This document shows, one piece after another, positions 24,461 to 36,987 of a stretch of 64,000 nt of DNA (position 1 is the first letter of the stretch; the number at the start of each line of letters is the position of its first letter). Under the pieces are notes generated by a model. The model was given only the letters and a program-made list of their open reading frames with translations, did no database searches and was not told where the DNA came from. Position numbers and translations under genes: made by a program. The stretch comes from Celoporthe dispersa (taxonomy: Eukaryota > Ascomycota > Sordariomycetes > Diaporthales > Cryphonectriaceae), in NCBI GenBank assembly GCA_016584495.1, contig WAID01000007.1:2342001-2406000 (forward strand), written 5' to 3'.

Positions 24461-24488
24461 AGAGAAGAAGAAGAAGAAGAAGAAGCAG
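24461..24488. repeat. (AAG)n trinucleotide repeat
   Basis: Purine-only run made mostly of AAG/GAA units. Confidence 0.85.
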
Positions 24489-26368
24489 AAAAAAAGGGCA
24501 TTCCCCACCGGGGTCTAGATGCGCCTCCGGTCTCGAATCCCCAAACCCCGCGGCAGCACATACCATGTAGCATTCCTGACATACATACATTTGGGCGGGA
24601 CGAGCCTCGCCGCCAAGCCGGGGGGAGAGCCTGGGGGCGGGGAGCGGCCAGAGGGAGGGTGAAGAAGGTGTTTGCCGGAATGCATATTGTACCACGTCTT
24701 CACACACACAAAAAAAAAACCCAGAGGGAAAAAAAAAGGGGTGGCAAGCACCGTCACACTGCATGACGCTTGTGCTTTTTCCGCTCATGTTCCACATAGC
24801 ACATACTATCGTGTAGTACACACAAAAACAGGACACACCGCTCCCTCTCCTTCGCCGGGGGGGGGGCCGAGAGCACCAACCCCCTTCCCCAGCCAGGGCC
24901 GTTCAGTCCGGAATCTCGATTCCCTCGCGGACCAGGGGTATGCATATGTGCGCATATGTACGTAGTGTGTGTGTGTGTGTACTATGTAAGAGTGTGTGTC
25001 AGAATCGTGCCGATATATCCAGATCTTCCGTTGTTCGTATGACACCTGACACACCTAGCCAGCGCCAGCCGGTGTATAAGCATACCCCATTGAAAAAATC
25101 GTGAACAGAGAGGGGAGAAGAAGGGGGAAAAAAGGACAGAGACAGTCATCGTGAGATTCTTCTATCAGAGAGATCATAAAAGCACTGAGAACTAGCTAGT
25201 ATGGAAAGAGGGGCAGCGTAACATCATAAAAGTCGTCAGACATTTTTGCAGCAGTTTTAAGAGCAGAAAATAGAAATCAGATCGGGAAAGATAAAAAGAG
25301 AAACAAAAAGGCACAGGTTCGTCAATGTCGTCCAGGTTTCCCTCCCTAGCTCCTTCCTCCCCCCCTCCCCCCCTTCCAGAACGTAAATCCTAGGTGATCC
25401 AACCAGCTCGTCCGCCCGTCGTTCTCGTGCCAGACCAATCATTCATTCATCCAGTCAAGTTCCACGATCCGTGTCCACCTGCAGTAGCGGACGAGGGCAG
25501 AGGAAAGAAGAAGAAAGAAAAAGAAAGAAAAAAAAAAGAGAGGGAAAAGACAAGTCAGCCAGCCGCCACTGCAGCCACCGCAAATTCATTGTCGGACTCC
25601 CCCTCCTCCCCCCCTTGCACCATTTCTCACACTCTAACACCCCCCCCTTCCGAAATCCACATCCGTTCGCACCGAAGGTCGAACCACCTAGACCGCCGTG
25701 TAGCCTCGTGCGTGCATCCGTTTTCCGTTCTTCTCATGCAGGATGCCTTGCAGTCCGCCGATCTACGACCCACATCCCGATCTTGCCTTTACTCTTCTTC
25801 CTCTTCTCCTTCTGCCACGTCGGGTTCGTTACACAGCGGTAAGTCGGCGGCACTAAACGAGGCATCGCGCGTGGACTTGACACGTCAGGGCGCATCTAGC
25901 CTCATCATGCCCTCTCGGAGCGTCCCTATCGGGATCGTCGATCTTTTTGTCTTAGCGGCGGTGGCGCCGATCTGTCACAGAAATCAGGGACTATCAGTAT
26001 GTGTATATTTTAACAACAGGCAGCGCGTATGAGACAGGAGTGAACTTCTTCTCTGGGTGCCAAAAGACTCTGATTGTGAGACAAAGGGAATCGCTTCTTT
26101 GGGAGCAAACGTCTGGATCTATTTGTTGCTTCCAACAAGGACGAGAAATCTTGTGTGTTCTCCGCAGATAGCAGTAATACTTTGATGAGATTCTTGTGTG
26201 CCGTGCAAGAAGGGAAAAGGGGAGGGGGAAAAAAAGCAAGCAAGGGGGAAACGTTGTGAGACCATGTAGGTGTTTGTGATGTTGGCACATGGCCACCATT
26301 CAGCGCAGCGGTATTAGAGCAGGAAAGTCGTCAAGGTCATGAGAAGTCCGTCAAGAAAGCCCACATCA

Positions 26369-26400
<32 letters not shown>

Positions 26401-26401
26401 G
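26369..26401. repeat. (CT)n repeat
   Basis: Nearly pure CT dinucleotides with one TTT interruption. Confidence 0.9.
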
Positions 26402-26686
26402 TCCGAAACCATTCAATCTCGCACCATCTTTTGTGGAACGCCCCTCGCTCGGTGGAGCCCAGCAAGAACTCTTTTTTTTCTTTCTCATCTCATCATGACA
26501 TGTCGTGAATGTATCGGCGTTGGATGAAATAATGCAGCGGCTTTGTGTGTTGCGTGTGATGCATGGCTGCGCTCGTCATGGTGGAGCTGCACGGGTCTTG
26601 TTGTTGTCATGATGTGTGGACCACTGGCGCACGGGCCGGTCTTGCTGTGTCGCGAGGCTATGACGGAGGTCCTCTTTTTTTTTTTT

Positions 26687-28852
26687 TTATCTCCTGTCGC
26701 TATACCCCACAGGGGGCGCAGGCAGGGAGGCGTATGGGTTTCCGTCGCTGTAGCGAGGCCCGTCGTCATACCTGCCGCTGCGCAGAGACCTCGGCTCTGC
26801 GTCCTCGAACCCCTGTGCTGGCTACCTCGGTCGTCGTCGTCGTCAGAGTAGTCCGAGTAGCCGGAGTCGCTGTGGTGCTGCTTCTTCTGGCGCTGGCGCT
26901 CGAGGCGCTTTATGCGCCGCTGGTGGCGCTCCTCCTTCTTCTCCCTCCACTCGGCACACTCATGGGACATCTCGCGCGCCTCCTTCATCTCGGAGATGGC
27001 GCCCTTGATCCCCATGGCGGCGATGCCCACCGACGCTGCGTCCTGCAGCAGCGCCTTGGACTTGAGCTTCTTGGCCTCCTCCGCCGTGAGCTTCCCCGCC
27101 TTCACGGCCCGGCGCCGCACGTTCCGCTTCTCCATGCTCTGGTACACGTTGTGCGCCGCGTGAATGGTGGCCACGGCCGCCAGGCCCGTGGTGATGATCT
27201 GCTTACCTCGCATCTTCTTGGCCCTCTTCTCGTCCTCCTCCGAGTCGCCCAGGTCCGAGCTCGACACCGACGACCGAGACGACGCCCGGCTGCGCGAGGC
27301 GGCCCCTCGAGATCGGGACCGGGTTCGCTGCAGCCGGTCGTCGTCGTAGCCATCACGGTACCGCGCATCCCGTGGCCCGTCCCGGGAGTACTCGTCGTCG
27401 CTATAACGCCCTCCTCGGCGCGACCCGACCTCGCTCTCGTCGTCCTTCTTGCCGATGCCGATCTTGGCAAGGCTCCGGCGCGCCGAGTCCACAACGCTGC
27501 GGCTGCGGCTGCGCTGGCGTCGGGGCGGCGAATCGTCCCTGCTGTCGTACGAGCTGCGGGACAGGCTGCGGCGGCGCGAGCGGGACCGCTCCTCACGGAT
27601 GTTGTCGACGGCCTTCTTGGCGCCGATGGCACCCAGGCCGGCGGTGGCCAGGGCCGCAAGGCCCATGCCGCTCTTCCCGCCGCCCTCGGACCTCGCGCGA
27701 GAGCGGGAGCGGCTCCGGCCATCCTTGTCCTCGATGATCTCCTTCTTGGAGCCATTGATCATGCGGTTTCCAATGAGACCACCGATGACGGACTCGGCTA
27801 GGCCGAGCTTGCTGCCGTCCTTGCCGGGCTTCTGGGCCGCGTCGATGGTGGCGGCACCGGCGGCGGCGGTGAGGATGCGCTTGGCCTTCTCACCTTTCCA
27901 GCTGCCGGGCTCCTTGGAAACACGGAAGGCCTCGGTCGCACCTGCGATGAGGGGAGGCCATGGCGGCCTTCTGGATCTTGTTCCCGCCGGCGCCACCCTT
28001 ACCGGGCGACCGCGAGCGGCTTCCGCGGTGGCTGCGGGTGTCAGAGCCGCGACCTCGGTCGCGACCGCCTTCGAGGTCCCGATCCCCGTGCTTGTCCTTC
28101 TCTTTCTCGCCGCCGGTGAGCGCCTTGAGCGCCCCACCGAGGCCAGCAGCCGCGAGGGCGCTCTCGAGGAAGTTCTTGTGGCCCTTCTTCTGCTTCTCGT
28201 CCTCGTCATCCGAGTAGTACTCGGTGACCTTGCCATCGCGGCCCTTGTGGACGATGTGTGTCGACTTCTTCTCGGTCTTGTCGGCGCGCTTGTTGTAGAC
28301 CTCAGCGCCCTTGTAGGCAGCAAACGCACCAGCGGCGCCGAGGGCTGCCGACGAGAGGATGTTGCGGTGAACCTCGCTGCCCTCCTCATGGGCCTCGCGG
28401 CGGTCGAACAGTTCCTTGCCGCCGAGAGCGACGGCGGCGCCGGCGACAGCAGCGATGATCTTCTCCTGCTGGCTCAGCATACGCTTGCGCTTCCTCTCCT
28501 CCTCCTCGATGTAGACGCTCTCGGCCTTCCTGGGCCGACGGCGCTGGTAGTAATCATCTTCGTAGTAGTCGCGGTCGTCCCGGCTCCTGCGCGTGTAGAC
28601 GGAGCGCTCGTCGTCGTCGTAGTCGTAGTTCCCGGCGGAGCGGGCCCTGCGGACGTCGCGCTGGTAGCCCGGAGGCGGGAAGTCCCTGGGGATGTCCTCG
28701 ACGCTGTCGTCGCGGCCCCTGGGCACAAGATCACGGGAGCCCGAGACCCTGAGGTAGGGATCCTGGGGTTCGACATACTCCTCGCGGTAGTATGTCTGTT
28801 TCGCACCACCGCCGCGCTCCCGACGGGGCGGGTCGTAGTCGTAGCCGGACAT
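26687..28852 (-). CDS. DUF3824-type Arg/Ser-rich protein, with two one-base frame breaks
   Basis: Function unknown; a family of filamentous ascomycetes. It is a single exon of about 721 residues if both breaks are ignored. The order of parts is typical. There is a Tyr/Arg/Asp-rich start (MSGYDYDPPRRERGGG), then an Ala/Gly helix (KIIAAVAGAAVALGGKELFD) and a second one (SSAALGAAGAFAAYKGAEVY). THIVHKGRDGKVTEYYSDDE follows, then FLESALAAAGLGGALKALTG, then RS-type arginine/serine stretches. The Ala/Gly helices could sit in or on a membrane. Break 1 is at 27951-27954 (GGGG on plus), where KIQKAAMAS must join LIAGATEAFRVSKEPGSW. Break 2 is at 26810-26813 (CCCC), after which the true end SDGNPYASLPAPPVGYSDRR stops at 26687. 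Without break 2 the frame runs on to 26485 with no family resemblance. Confidence 0.8.
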
Positions 28853-28874
28853 GGCCTCGAGGTTTGATGGTTGG

Positions 28875-28947
28875 CAGTAGTAGTAGTAGTAGCAGTAGCA
28901 GCAGTAGCAGCAGTAGCAGCAGTAGCAGCAGTAGCAGCAGTAGCAAG
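28875..28947. repeat. CAG/TAG trinucleotide repeat in a gene leader
   Basis: About 73 bases of TAG and CAG triplets on the plus strand (CTA/CTG on the transcript strand), ending 23 bases before the DUF3824-type start codon. The minus frame is open through it from an upstream ATG at 29035, reading Cys/Tyr repeats in frame with the gene. Confidence 0.9.
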
Positions 28948-31855
28948 TAGTAGACGGGAAGAGTGACGTCAGAGGCGAGGCAACGAAGGCTTTCTCTAAA
29001 CACAGACAAAGAGAACGATGGCGAGGAAGAGACACGCTCTCGGACCTCCTCTGCTTGTCGTCTGTCTGTCACAGGATGGGGAGAAGACAAAATCGTGATG
29101 ATGCACAGGAGACGAGGTGGTTGTTGGGAGGAGGAGTAAAAACCAGGCAAGCAGTCCGGAGGATCAGCTGGGCCGGGAGGAGGGAAAGATGAGGGGGGGG
29201 GGGGAAGGCCAGAAACAGGGTGATGGGTGGTAGGGGCTGGGGCTGGGTCAGGGTCAGCCGTCGCAGGGTACGGGCGAAGACCAAGCAGCTAAAATAAGGC
29301 GACTGCCCTGGCGGCGTTAAACAAAAACAAAAAAAAAACAAAAAAAAAAAGAGTGGGCAAGAGGTACCTGGACCGCTGTCGCTAGCACTGTGGTGTGAGG
29401 AAGCCAGGGCCAGTTAAGCCGGCCGCAGGCAGGCGCTAGCGTGATGCGTGGGACCCGACCCCTCCCAAGGTGAGGATGCAGCCAACACTGGCAGTCTCGG
29501 TCGTTCTTCTTCTTCTCACTTCCGCCTATCCCGTTGGTTCCAGGGGGCCCAGGTAGAGACAAAATCTGAGAGGTCTAGCGAGTGTCCTGGCTGCCTCTCT
29601 GGAGGTGCTTGGGTCCTGAAGAGAAGTTATCTCAGGAGGCTGTGTAATCTTTTTCCCAAGGGAGGACGAGGAAGGAATGGAAGGGGAGGCCTACCAGGCC
29701 TGCACATGTGGCCGGCGGTGTACCTCCGAAGGCCTGGACATTGGGCCAGCAGGATGTTTCGCAACCCAACGAGAAACAAGATCAGAGACACCAGAGGCCC
29801 CCTTCCAGTCCTCCCGGTGCCCGATTTCTTCTTCCTTGCTCCAGCTGGACCAGTCAGAACCACTCTAGTCAGACACCACCCCACCTGCACGTTGACGCAG
29901 GTGTCCCGGTAGAGAAAGAAGAAGAGAAAAAGAAAAAAAAAGAAGAAGAAAAAAGAAAAGTCTAGGGCCTTCTTCGCTCTCCCTCGTGTCTCTTTCTGTT
30001 TTCTGGTGACAGAGCACTGCAGGCCTGGCAGAGGACAGTCCGCGGCGCGAGAACTCATTCAGAGGGCCCAAGAGGGTGGGGGAGGGGGGCCTCACCCTCC
30101 TCGACCACCCTCCATAGCAGCATTTCAGCCCTGGCCGGTGGAATGTGGAACGTGGCATTGTCTGCGCGATGATAGCTTTCTGTACTGTATGACCACCTGC
30201 TGTATGACTCGAGCCCACGGGGGTCTCTACCACACAGTAATCGCCCTTTCGGAGTTTGCTCTCTTGTAACGTGGGCAGACTGCCCTGTCTGACACCGACC
30301 GCTCCTCTCGGGCGGGAGATTCGAGGCCTCCCCCCGCCTGCGTAGCTGGCAAGCAGGGTGGGCGGAACTAGACCTGGCCTTGCATTGCACGGCACAGAGG
30401 CTGCAGAAGGAGCGTGTGGCATCCAGTCCTTGCAGCCACAGAATGAGGGGTCCTCCTCCTCAGAGACCGTGGCCACCGTGGCGCAGTCCACCCGGTAATG
30501 CGCAATACTGCTACAAGATGCGTCGGGTATACCGACTTGACTTCCCTCTCCCGTCACTCCACCACTCTGTTTCGTGTCCGCGATGGCACTCCCCTGGTGT
30601 CTCTGCCTCTTCAGAGCCCAATCCCACGGCGACCAAGGTCGTACTCAGGCTTGTGCCCCGGCTGCCCAACACCCAGCCTGGACCCTTGCTCGCCTCGAGA
30701 GAAGTTTCCAGCCACACCTGCAGCGCCCCACGATGACGTAGGTACGCTCACTCCATGTGCTGTGTTTATTACCCTGCAGAGTAGTTGCCTAACCTCCTCT
30801 CGCGCGCGCACACACTCCAGGACCAGATCCGAGCCGCCTGCATACCATGGGCTGCTGTGGTGTGGTATGGCGCCCTAAGTGAACGTCTGTCTTTGTCCTC
30901 ACCCCTGATCAATCAGACCGATACATCCGCGTCGACCCGTCCGTCCCCTATGGCTGCCACCGGCTCGGGCCGGGCTGCACTGACGTTGCCGCAGAGGCCT
31001 TCGTCCCGACCCTGCTGCCATGGCGAAGAACTCTCTCACTTGACGTCTCACAGATAGCGTTGCGTTCTTCAGTGACCTAGGATGTACGACCAGGTACCTG
31101 CTTCTGTCATCAGGTCTTGGGATCTTGGGATCAGCAGCCCCTCGGGCGGGAGGCAGGACCTGTCAGCTTCACTTCACGGAAGACTTGGTCACTACTTTTC
31201 AACATAGAAACATGTTTGCTTTGCTTTTGGGCTTGAAACTATCAATGCCTATGTACATTCATTCTTTTCAAGCCTGCCTGTGAATTCTCCTTACCTCCTC
31301 CTCTGTCTTTTTCCCCCCTGACGCTGCCCACCTCCCATGCAACGTCTTCCAAAAATCCTATTCATACAGAAAGAGCAACATCAAATAGGAAGAAAAGAAG
31401 AAAAAACATCTTTTAACATAAATATAATGGGAATTCTTTTTTTTTATCTTGCCAAACCAGAAACCCTGAATGAGAAAAAAAAAAAAAGGAAAAGGGAAAT
31501 CTGATGTCCATGACACGTGAGAGAAAACCCGAAAAAGGCCACCCCACATCCCTTGTTTCTTGCCCACTCCCCCGGCCATCCCAAGTCCAGTCTTCTGGGC
31601 CTTGTCATGTAGACATCCCATCACGGTGCCAACACCAGAGCAGCCCTGTGGTCCATCATCAACGTGTAGAGGTAGGGAGAGAGTTGGGTTTGAGGCCTGC
31701 TGGAAACATGACGCCCCTTCAATGCTGTCTGGAAAACCCGAGGACCTCTCAGGGCAGATCGAACTTTTGTTTAGCTTTCAAAGCAAACTGCTGAAAAGAA
31801 AATCAGTCTGCATCAAAGACTCCATAATCTTGCTTGCAGCAGCTGATAGCTGCCC

Positions 31856-31857
<2 letters not shown>

Positions 31858-31887
<30 letters not shown>

Positions 31888-31892
31888 CACAC
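31858..31892. repeat. (CA)n microsatellite
   Basis: CA dinucleotides with one AAACA interruption. Confidence 0.85.
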
Positions 31893-32565
31893 AATCCATT
31901 CCAGATCCTGTCCACATCGGTGAACAGATCCGCAGAGAAATCCTGGCAGCCCTGCCGCTGCCCACTCCCCCCACCCAGACCCAAAGCAGCCTGCCGATGA
32001 AGCAGGACAGATGACTGATTGGATTGAGCTAGCCCATCACCGAAAAGGTGGTGATGCTACACATCGCTTGCAAATATTAGTATGTTGCCGAGGTCATGAA
32101 AAATCAGAGGCAGAATGCCTAAGATAGTGTGGGCATGGATGCGCCCATGCTCCATGCTTGCTGGTGGCTTTGTTCCTCATGAATAACCATGTGCTAGAGG
32201 TCTAGCACTGTCGAGAGCTGGCCATACTGCCATGTCGAGACAAGAGTCGATTGTGAGTTGTCGACTCCGTGTCTTGTATGATGTTGCTGCCACAGCATTG
32301 TTCAGAAAGGCCAGTGTAGAAAGGTGTAGGCACATCCATGCACTACACAGGCAGTCTCTGGTGGTCAGCCAGACAGAGGTGAATCCCCTGGTCATGTTGC
32401 AGAACTGTGAAATTTTCCAAACCTGGCTCCTTCTGCCAGATAGGTTTGTCCTTTTACTCGGACCCCTTGCTCCAATGCTGTGCAGGAGGGGGGAAAAAAG
32501 GTCCAGAGTGTCTGGCGCTGGAAGAAATGGCAGGAGACGTGCCACCTCCTCACCACAAGTTCAGA

Positions 32566-35500
32566 TTACACCTGCTCCTCGCTGCTGTTGACAACCTGTT
32601 GCGCATTGTCAAGGTGAGACTGCAGCAGTCTGTAGATTGGGTGCTCTGGTGCCCAAAGACCCCCACCCTTGCTCTTGGGGAGCACTGTCTTGTAGAACTG
32701 AAGAAGGTTGCTGAGGCCAACCTTGCTTGGGATTTCAGCAGTAGCATCCTCAAGGGCATATTGTCGGAACTCCATGTAGATGCCAGGGTTGAACTTTGTG
32801 GTGAGAAGATGAGACCAGAACTTGTACAGTCGCTTCATGTCCGTAGGGAGCTCTCCTGGCTTGGCAATCCTGCGCTGCTCGATGGCCCTGTCGTGCACAT
32901 CTGCATATGCCTCCTTGTTGTTAGTATCGGAGACATGAGCTAGGGTGCCGTCCAGACGCCAGTAGGTGGGAGACAGGGTCCCCTCATCAGTAGGAACCAG
33001 CTCAGGTCTGCAGGTGTGTCAGTGGATGAGCGGTTCAGAATAGAACAGAGCTGATGAAGACCTACGTTGTCAAGACTTCTGACTTGGTGGAGACACCATT
33101 GGTCTTGGGAACAGCACTGTCCTCAGGTTCAGAGGGGCCACCTCGAGTACCGTTTGCCAGCTTGCCCTGAGCTACCATGTGCAGCTGGGCCACCTCCTCA
33201 TCCGTGAATGTCTGAGCTGACTGCATCGCCTGATCCTCCCAGTTCATAGGCGAGAATGCAGCTGCGATTGAGAACCCCATTGATGTCTTCACAGGGGAGA
33301 ACTCCGGCACAGAGGCATTCAGGGGCGAGTTGTCAGCAGCAGGCTGTCCATTGGCCTGGGCACCATTGACAGCTGCCGGGAACTGGGGTCCGCTCATGTA
33401 GCCTGGGTACATGTCCCCAGGGAAGGCGGGTCCAGGGCCAAATGCTGGGGGCGATGCTGGGCTGTAGGAGGGGTACGGTACGGGCTGCTGCTGGTAGTAG
33501 TGGTTGTTCTGGTTCAGATGCAGGCTGTGCCACGACTTGTAGGCGAAGCTGGAGGGGCCTGGGTTACGAGCAGACTCCTTGGTCTGGTCCTTTCCGTCTC
33601 CCTCGACCACCCATCTCTGCCAGTTCTTCCGGCAACGCACAAGCTCTCTGTGACCGTCTGCGAGCACAAAGTCAACCTCCTTGCAGTCGGCACATGCCAT
33701 CCTCACGAACTCGATCGTCTGGCTGGACATGGAGCGTATCCTCGGGAAGCCTGCGATGACCTCGAAGGGAACGAAGCCCTGGGTGTCCATCTGTGCCTTC
33801 AGAAAGGCGTCGTTCTCCAGGTTAGGGTCAGAGAAGTAGTACTCGATCTGCTTCTTGAGAGCCTCGTGAAGTATGCTCGGGTAAGGGTTGGCGCCGAAGT
33901 CCTGCTGGGGAGAGAAGGGCGCAAAGCCGTACGAGGGATACTGGCCAAAGTCAGGCAAGGCTGAGTGCGGGGGACCGTGCATCCGTGATGCGCCATTGGA
34001 TGCCGTTTTGATGCCGCTGCCATTAGCCAGGGGTACCGGCCGGCCACGGCCGCCACGGGATCCTCCGTACGTGTTCGACGAGAACCCGGGCGCGGTGAAG
34101 CTCGGAGGGCTGTACGTGTTGGAGCGCGAGCCATGGCCATTAGACATGAAGGACTGCTGCCCGTTGTGCCCGCCACGTCCGTTCCCGTGGGCACCTCCCC
34201 GTCTCGGCTTCGCCTCCTTGTGGCTTGCAAAGCCTCCCTCCTTCCTGAAGCCTTCCTGGCCCTCGCCTCTCGGGCCGAGGGGGTTAGAGTCACTCTTGGC
34301 AGCCTTGGGGGTCTCATTTTTTGCGGTAGAAAAGTCCCGGCTGACCGCGGGCACTGAGTGTTTGCGCTGGGTCGGTTGGTCCACGGAGAACCTCTTGGCC
34401 TTCTCGGACGGCACAGGAGCAGCACGGGGCTGCGTGTCCTCTCGTGGCCGCTCCTGAGAGTCACCTCCCTCCTTGGGCGCTGCCGCATCCGAGGGGCCAC
34501 CCTGAGCCTTCTCGCTCGACATGCTGATGCTAGAAGCGTGTCCGCGGCCTGAAGAAACCCGTCCGGTCTGTGCCGCCGCACCTCCACGGGTCTTGTTCAT
34601 AGACCGCTGCTGCGGCAAGGGTGTGTTGAACACAACGGTAGGCGTGATCTCGACCTTCTTCCAATCGCGCTTTGGGCGGGTCGCCTTGGCTCCGTCCTCC
34701 TGCTTCTCCTTGTCGGGCTCAGAAGCCGTCTTGCGCTTGCCATCCTCGGCCGCGGCGGTCTCCGGGGTGGGCCAGAGGGATACGTTCTCGACGGCAGAAG
34801 ACGGGAAGTTGGACGAGGCCTCGGGCTTCTCACTCACACGGCTCCCGCGCGGGTTCCTCCGGGCATTGGAGTCGACGGCTGGGCGCGAGGCCTCGGTCGG
34901 CTTTGTTGAGCTGCGCGCAGCAGTCCCAGACGGCTGCGGCTCTGTACTGCTATCTGCCTTTGTCGAGACCTCGCGGCTAGGCTTAGCTGTCGGTTCGGCA
35001 CCCGTGACAGGTGCAGCAGTCTGGATGGACGGTTGTCTGGCCTTGGCGGCAGCGGCACGCTGCTGCCAGATATTGACTGAAGGAGGCGGGGCCTCGTAGA
35101 GCTTCACGGAGATGACCTCCTTCTCCGGCTCCGCCACGACCTGCTCACCCTCGGATTCCTTATCCGAAGTCCTGCCCTTCCTAGCCTTCCGGCCCTTCTT
35201 GGGGTCTGCAGCCTCGCTAGAGCGGTTTGGCTGGCGAGCTGATTTCTCAGCCGCCGCGGATGCGGTCGTGCTGGAGGCGTTCGTCTCTGACCCAGCCCGA
35301 GCCGCGCCTGCGGCTTCGTCCTTGAGCGCGGCAGCTGTATCGTTAACGTCCCCGGCGGTCTCTGGGATCTTCCTCGGCCCGGCGACTTCAACGTCGATCT
35401 GTGAGCTCTTGGCAGACTCCGAGAGCTCCGAGCTTGTTGAGAATGTGTTCGCGGCCGCGTCTGGGCCGGTGGTCACTGAACTCGCGTCATCTTTGGTATG

Positions 35501-35602
35501 CGGATCGGCCTGTGGCGGCGCGGTGCTAGTGGTTGTATTTGCCTGGGTCGATACCCGACCCTTGGCGGCTTGGGCATAGGAAAAGGTGGCAGGACCCGAC
35601 AT
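32566..35602 (-). CDS. La-motif RNA-binding protein with C-terminal DM15 (LARP1/Slr1 type)
   Basis: Cytoplasmic mRNA-binding protein; LARP1 proteins act in translation and stability of mRNAs under TORC1. Exon 1 is 33066-35602 and exon 2 is 32566-33007. The 58-base intron has GTAGGT, a CACTGAC branch and CTGCAG, and joins in phase to give 992 residues. The start MSGPATFSYAQAAKG is typical for the fungal family. Residues about 20-560 are low-complexity, rich in Ala, Ser, Lys, Gly and Arg. The La motif lies around 575-660, with HEALKKQIEYYFSDPNLEND and GFVPFEVIAGFPRIR. A Tyr/Pro-rich linker follows. Exon 2 carries LYKFWSHLLTTKFNPGIYMEF and QYALEDA, which match the DM15 repeat of LARP1 (about 905-955). 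DM15 is what separates this from Sro9-type proteins. No frame break was seen across 3 kb. The upstream in-frame ATG at 35638 is less likely. Confidence 0.92.
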
Positions 35603-36950
35603 GTTGGGTATTTTGTCGCGGCACGTAGAGGGTGTCACGGTGTTGGCGCCTCACCCGGGGGGAGGTAGAGCTGCAAAGGGCAGTGTGCGCCGCTGCAGAT
35701 GGGCCCGGCGGGATGGGCGTCGAGATTGGTGTGTTCCACGCACCCTGGCGCGCCTCGACGAGGAGAGGAGCACACGGATGTCGTGGACGGAGAGAGGCTC
35801 AAGAGGACCCCTCCGCGCGAGATCGAGACGGGTTTGGAGGTGGGCTTCGCGGTGGTCGGCACGTGTGTGATGAGCGACGTGCGATGCGCGGCTCGAGGGG
35901 TTTTCAGGCTCAGGGAGGTTTCTGGGACTGACAGCTGTGATCGTGTGAGCATTGGGCACGGGGTGGTGGACAGTGAACCACGGCAGGACGGGCGGGATTA
36001 AAAATTTATGACCCATAAACTGTACCTTTTTTAGGCTCTGGTCTGACACGGCAAGAGCGGGGCGCCTGCAGAAACGAAGATGGGCTCAAGGACAGAGAAG
36101 GCAGCCTGGCCACCAGATGGACAGCCTGTCGGCGACAGTTACGCAGTCGAGGTCGGCCCCTCTGGTCGCAAGACGAGGTTCGCCGTAGCAGGAAAACGCG
36201 AAGGTGTAATAACCAATGCTGCGGGATTGACCGAGGGCGTAGCCGGGAATACTCTGCAGGGCAGGGCCGGGGCGACAGAATGAGTGCCTCAACACGACGT
36301 GCCCGAACGATTGTGGTGCCAAAGGATGCTGCAAATGGATGCCTGCGAAGTGATGATACGAAGCTCTCTCGCTCTCCCCCAGGACCAGGAGAGGGGTTTG
36401 GGCAGAGGAAAACAGGGTGGCCTGGTAGGTGGTTGTGGGAAGGGAAGGGAAAGGCAGGAAACGGGCGGGCCACGACAAAAATTGTGGATGGAGTTAGCAG
36501 GTGTCGTTAAATTTTGGAATGGTGCTGGTGTGGTGTGCAGGTCTGGTGGGCACCTCGAAAAAAAAAAATCTGGCACAGGTGGGCAAGTGCCAGTACGGCG
36601 GGCAGCAGTGAAGGGAAGCCGGGAGGGCCACCAGGTACCACCCCTCACTCACTGGCTCCTCTGGCAGGCCAGCCAGTCACCCACTCGCCCAGCAGGTGCT
36701 GCCGCCTTGGTCCAGCTCCCTGTTCAAGGTTTCAATGCTTGACCTCAGCTCACAACGAGCTCACCACTTGTCCAGCTGGGACCACCGCACCGGAATAAAA
36801 TTTGGAGATTCCAGCACCATGTCTATAATCATTACCATTCCGATCGATGCTATCGACATACAGACAGCACTGTCAACCACCCCCAATAATGTGCTGGGCA
36901 TTTTAATCCACAGATCCACCTGTGGGGGCTTTTGATTCAGCACCTGGGAA

Positions 36951-36987
<37 letters not shown>

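Larger units (their letters stand above)
23901..26686. other. Intergenic DNA, no gene supported
   Basis: About 2.8 kb. Contains A/C homopolymers (24065-24099), a GAA/AAG run (about 24461-24488), CT-rich DNA (26369-26401) and T runs. Short frames are low complexity and contradict each other between strands. The final part should be the 3' UTR of the minus-strand gene ending at 26687. Confidence 0.55.
28853..32565. other. Leader of the DUF3824-type gene and intergenic DNA
   Basis: Just upstream of 28852 is a CAG/TAG trinucleotide repeat. Beyond it, about 3.5 kb holds homopolymers (29317-29350, 29927-29950, 31439-31444, 31480-31490) and a CA repeat near 31858-31892, but no recognisable gene. 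The 230-codon minus frame at 29865-30557 has no domain and ends in a Phe/Leu run made by an A-rich tract. I do not call it. Confidence 0.55.

Noticed and set aside
26563..28867. Long plus-strand frames (up to about 470 codons)
   Set aside because: They are antisense shadows of the DUF3824-type gene; Arg/Ser codons read backwards as Leu/Val/Ala-rich peptides.
29865..30557. 230-codon minus-strand frame
   Set aside because: No domain; its end is a Phe/Leu run produced by an A-rich tract, not a membrane protein signal with context.
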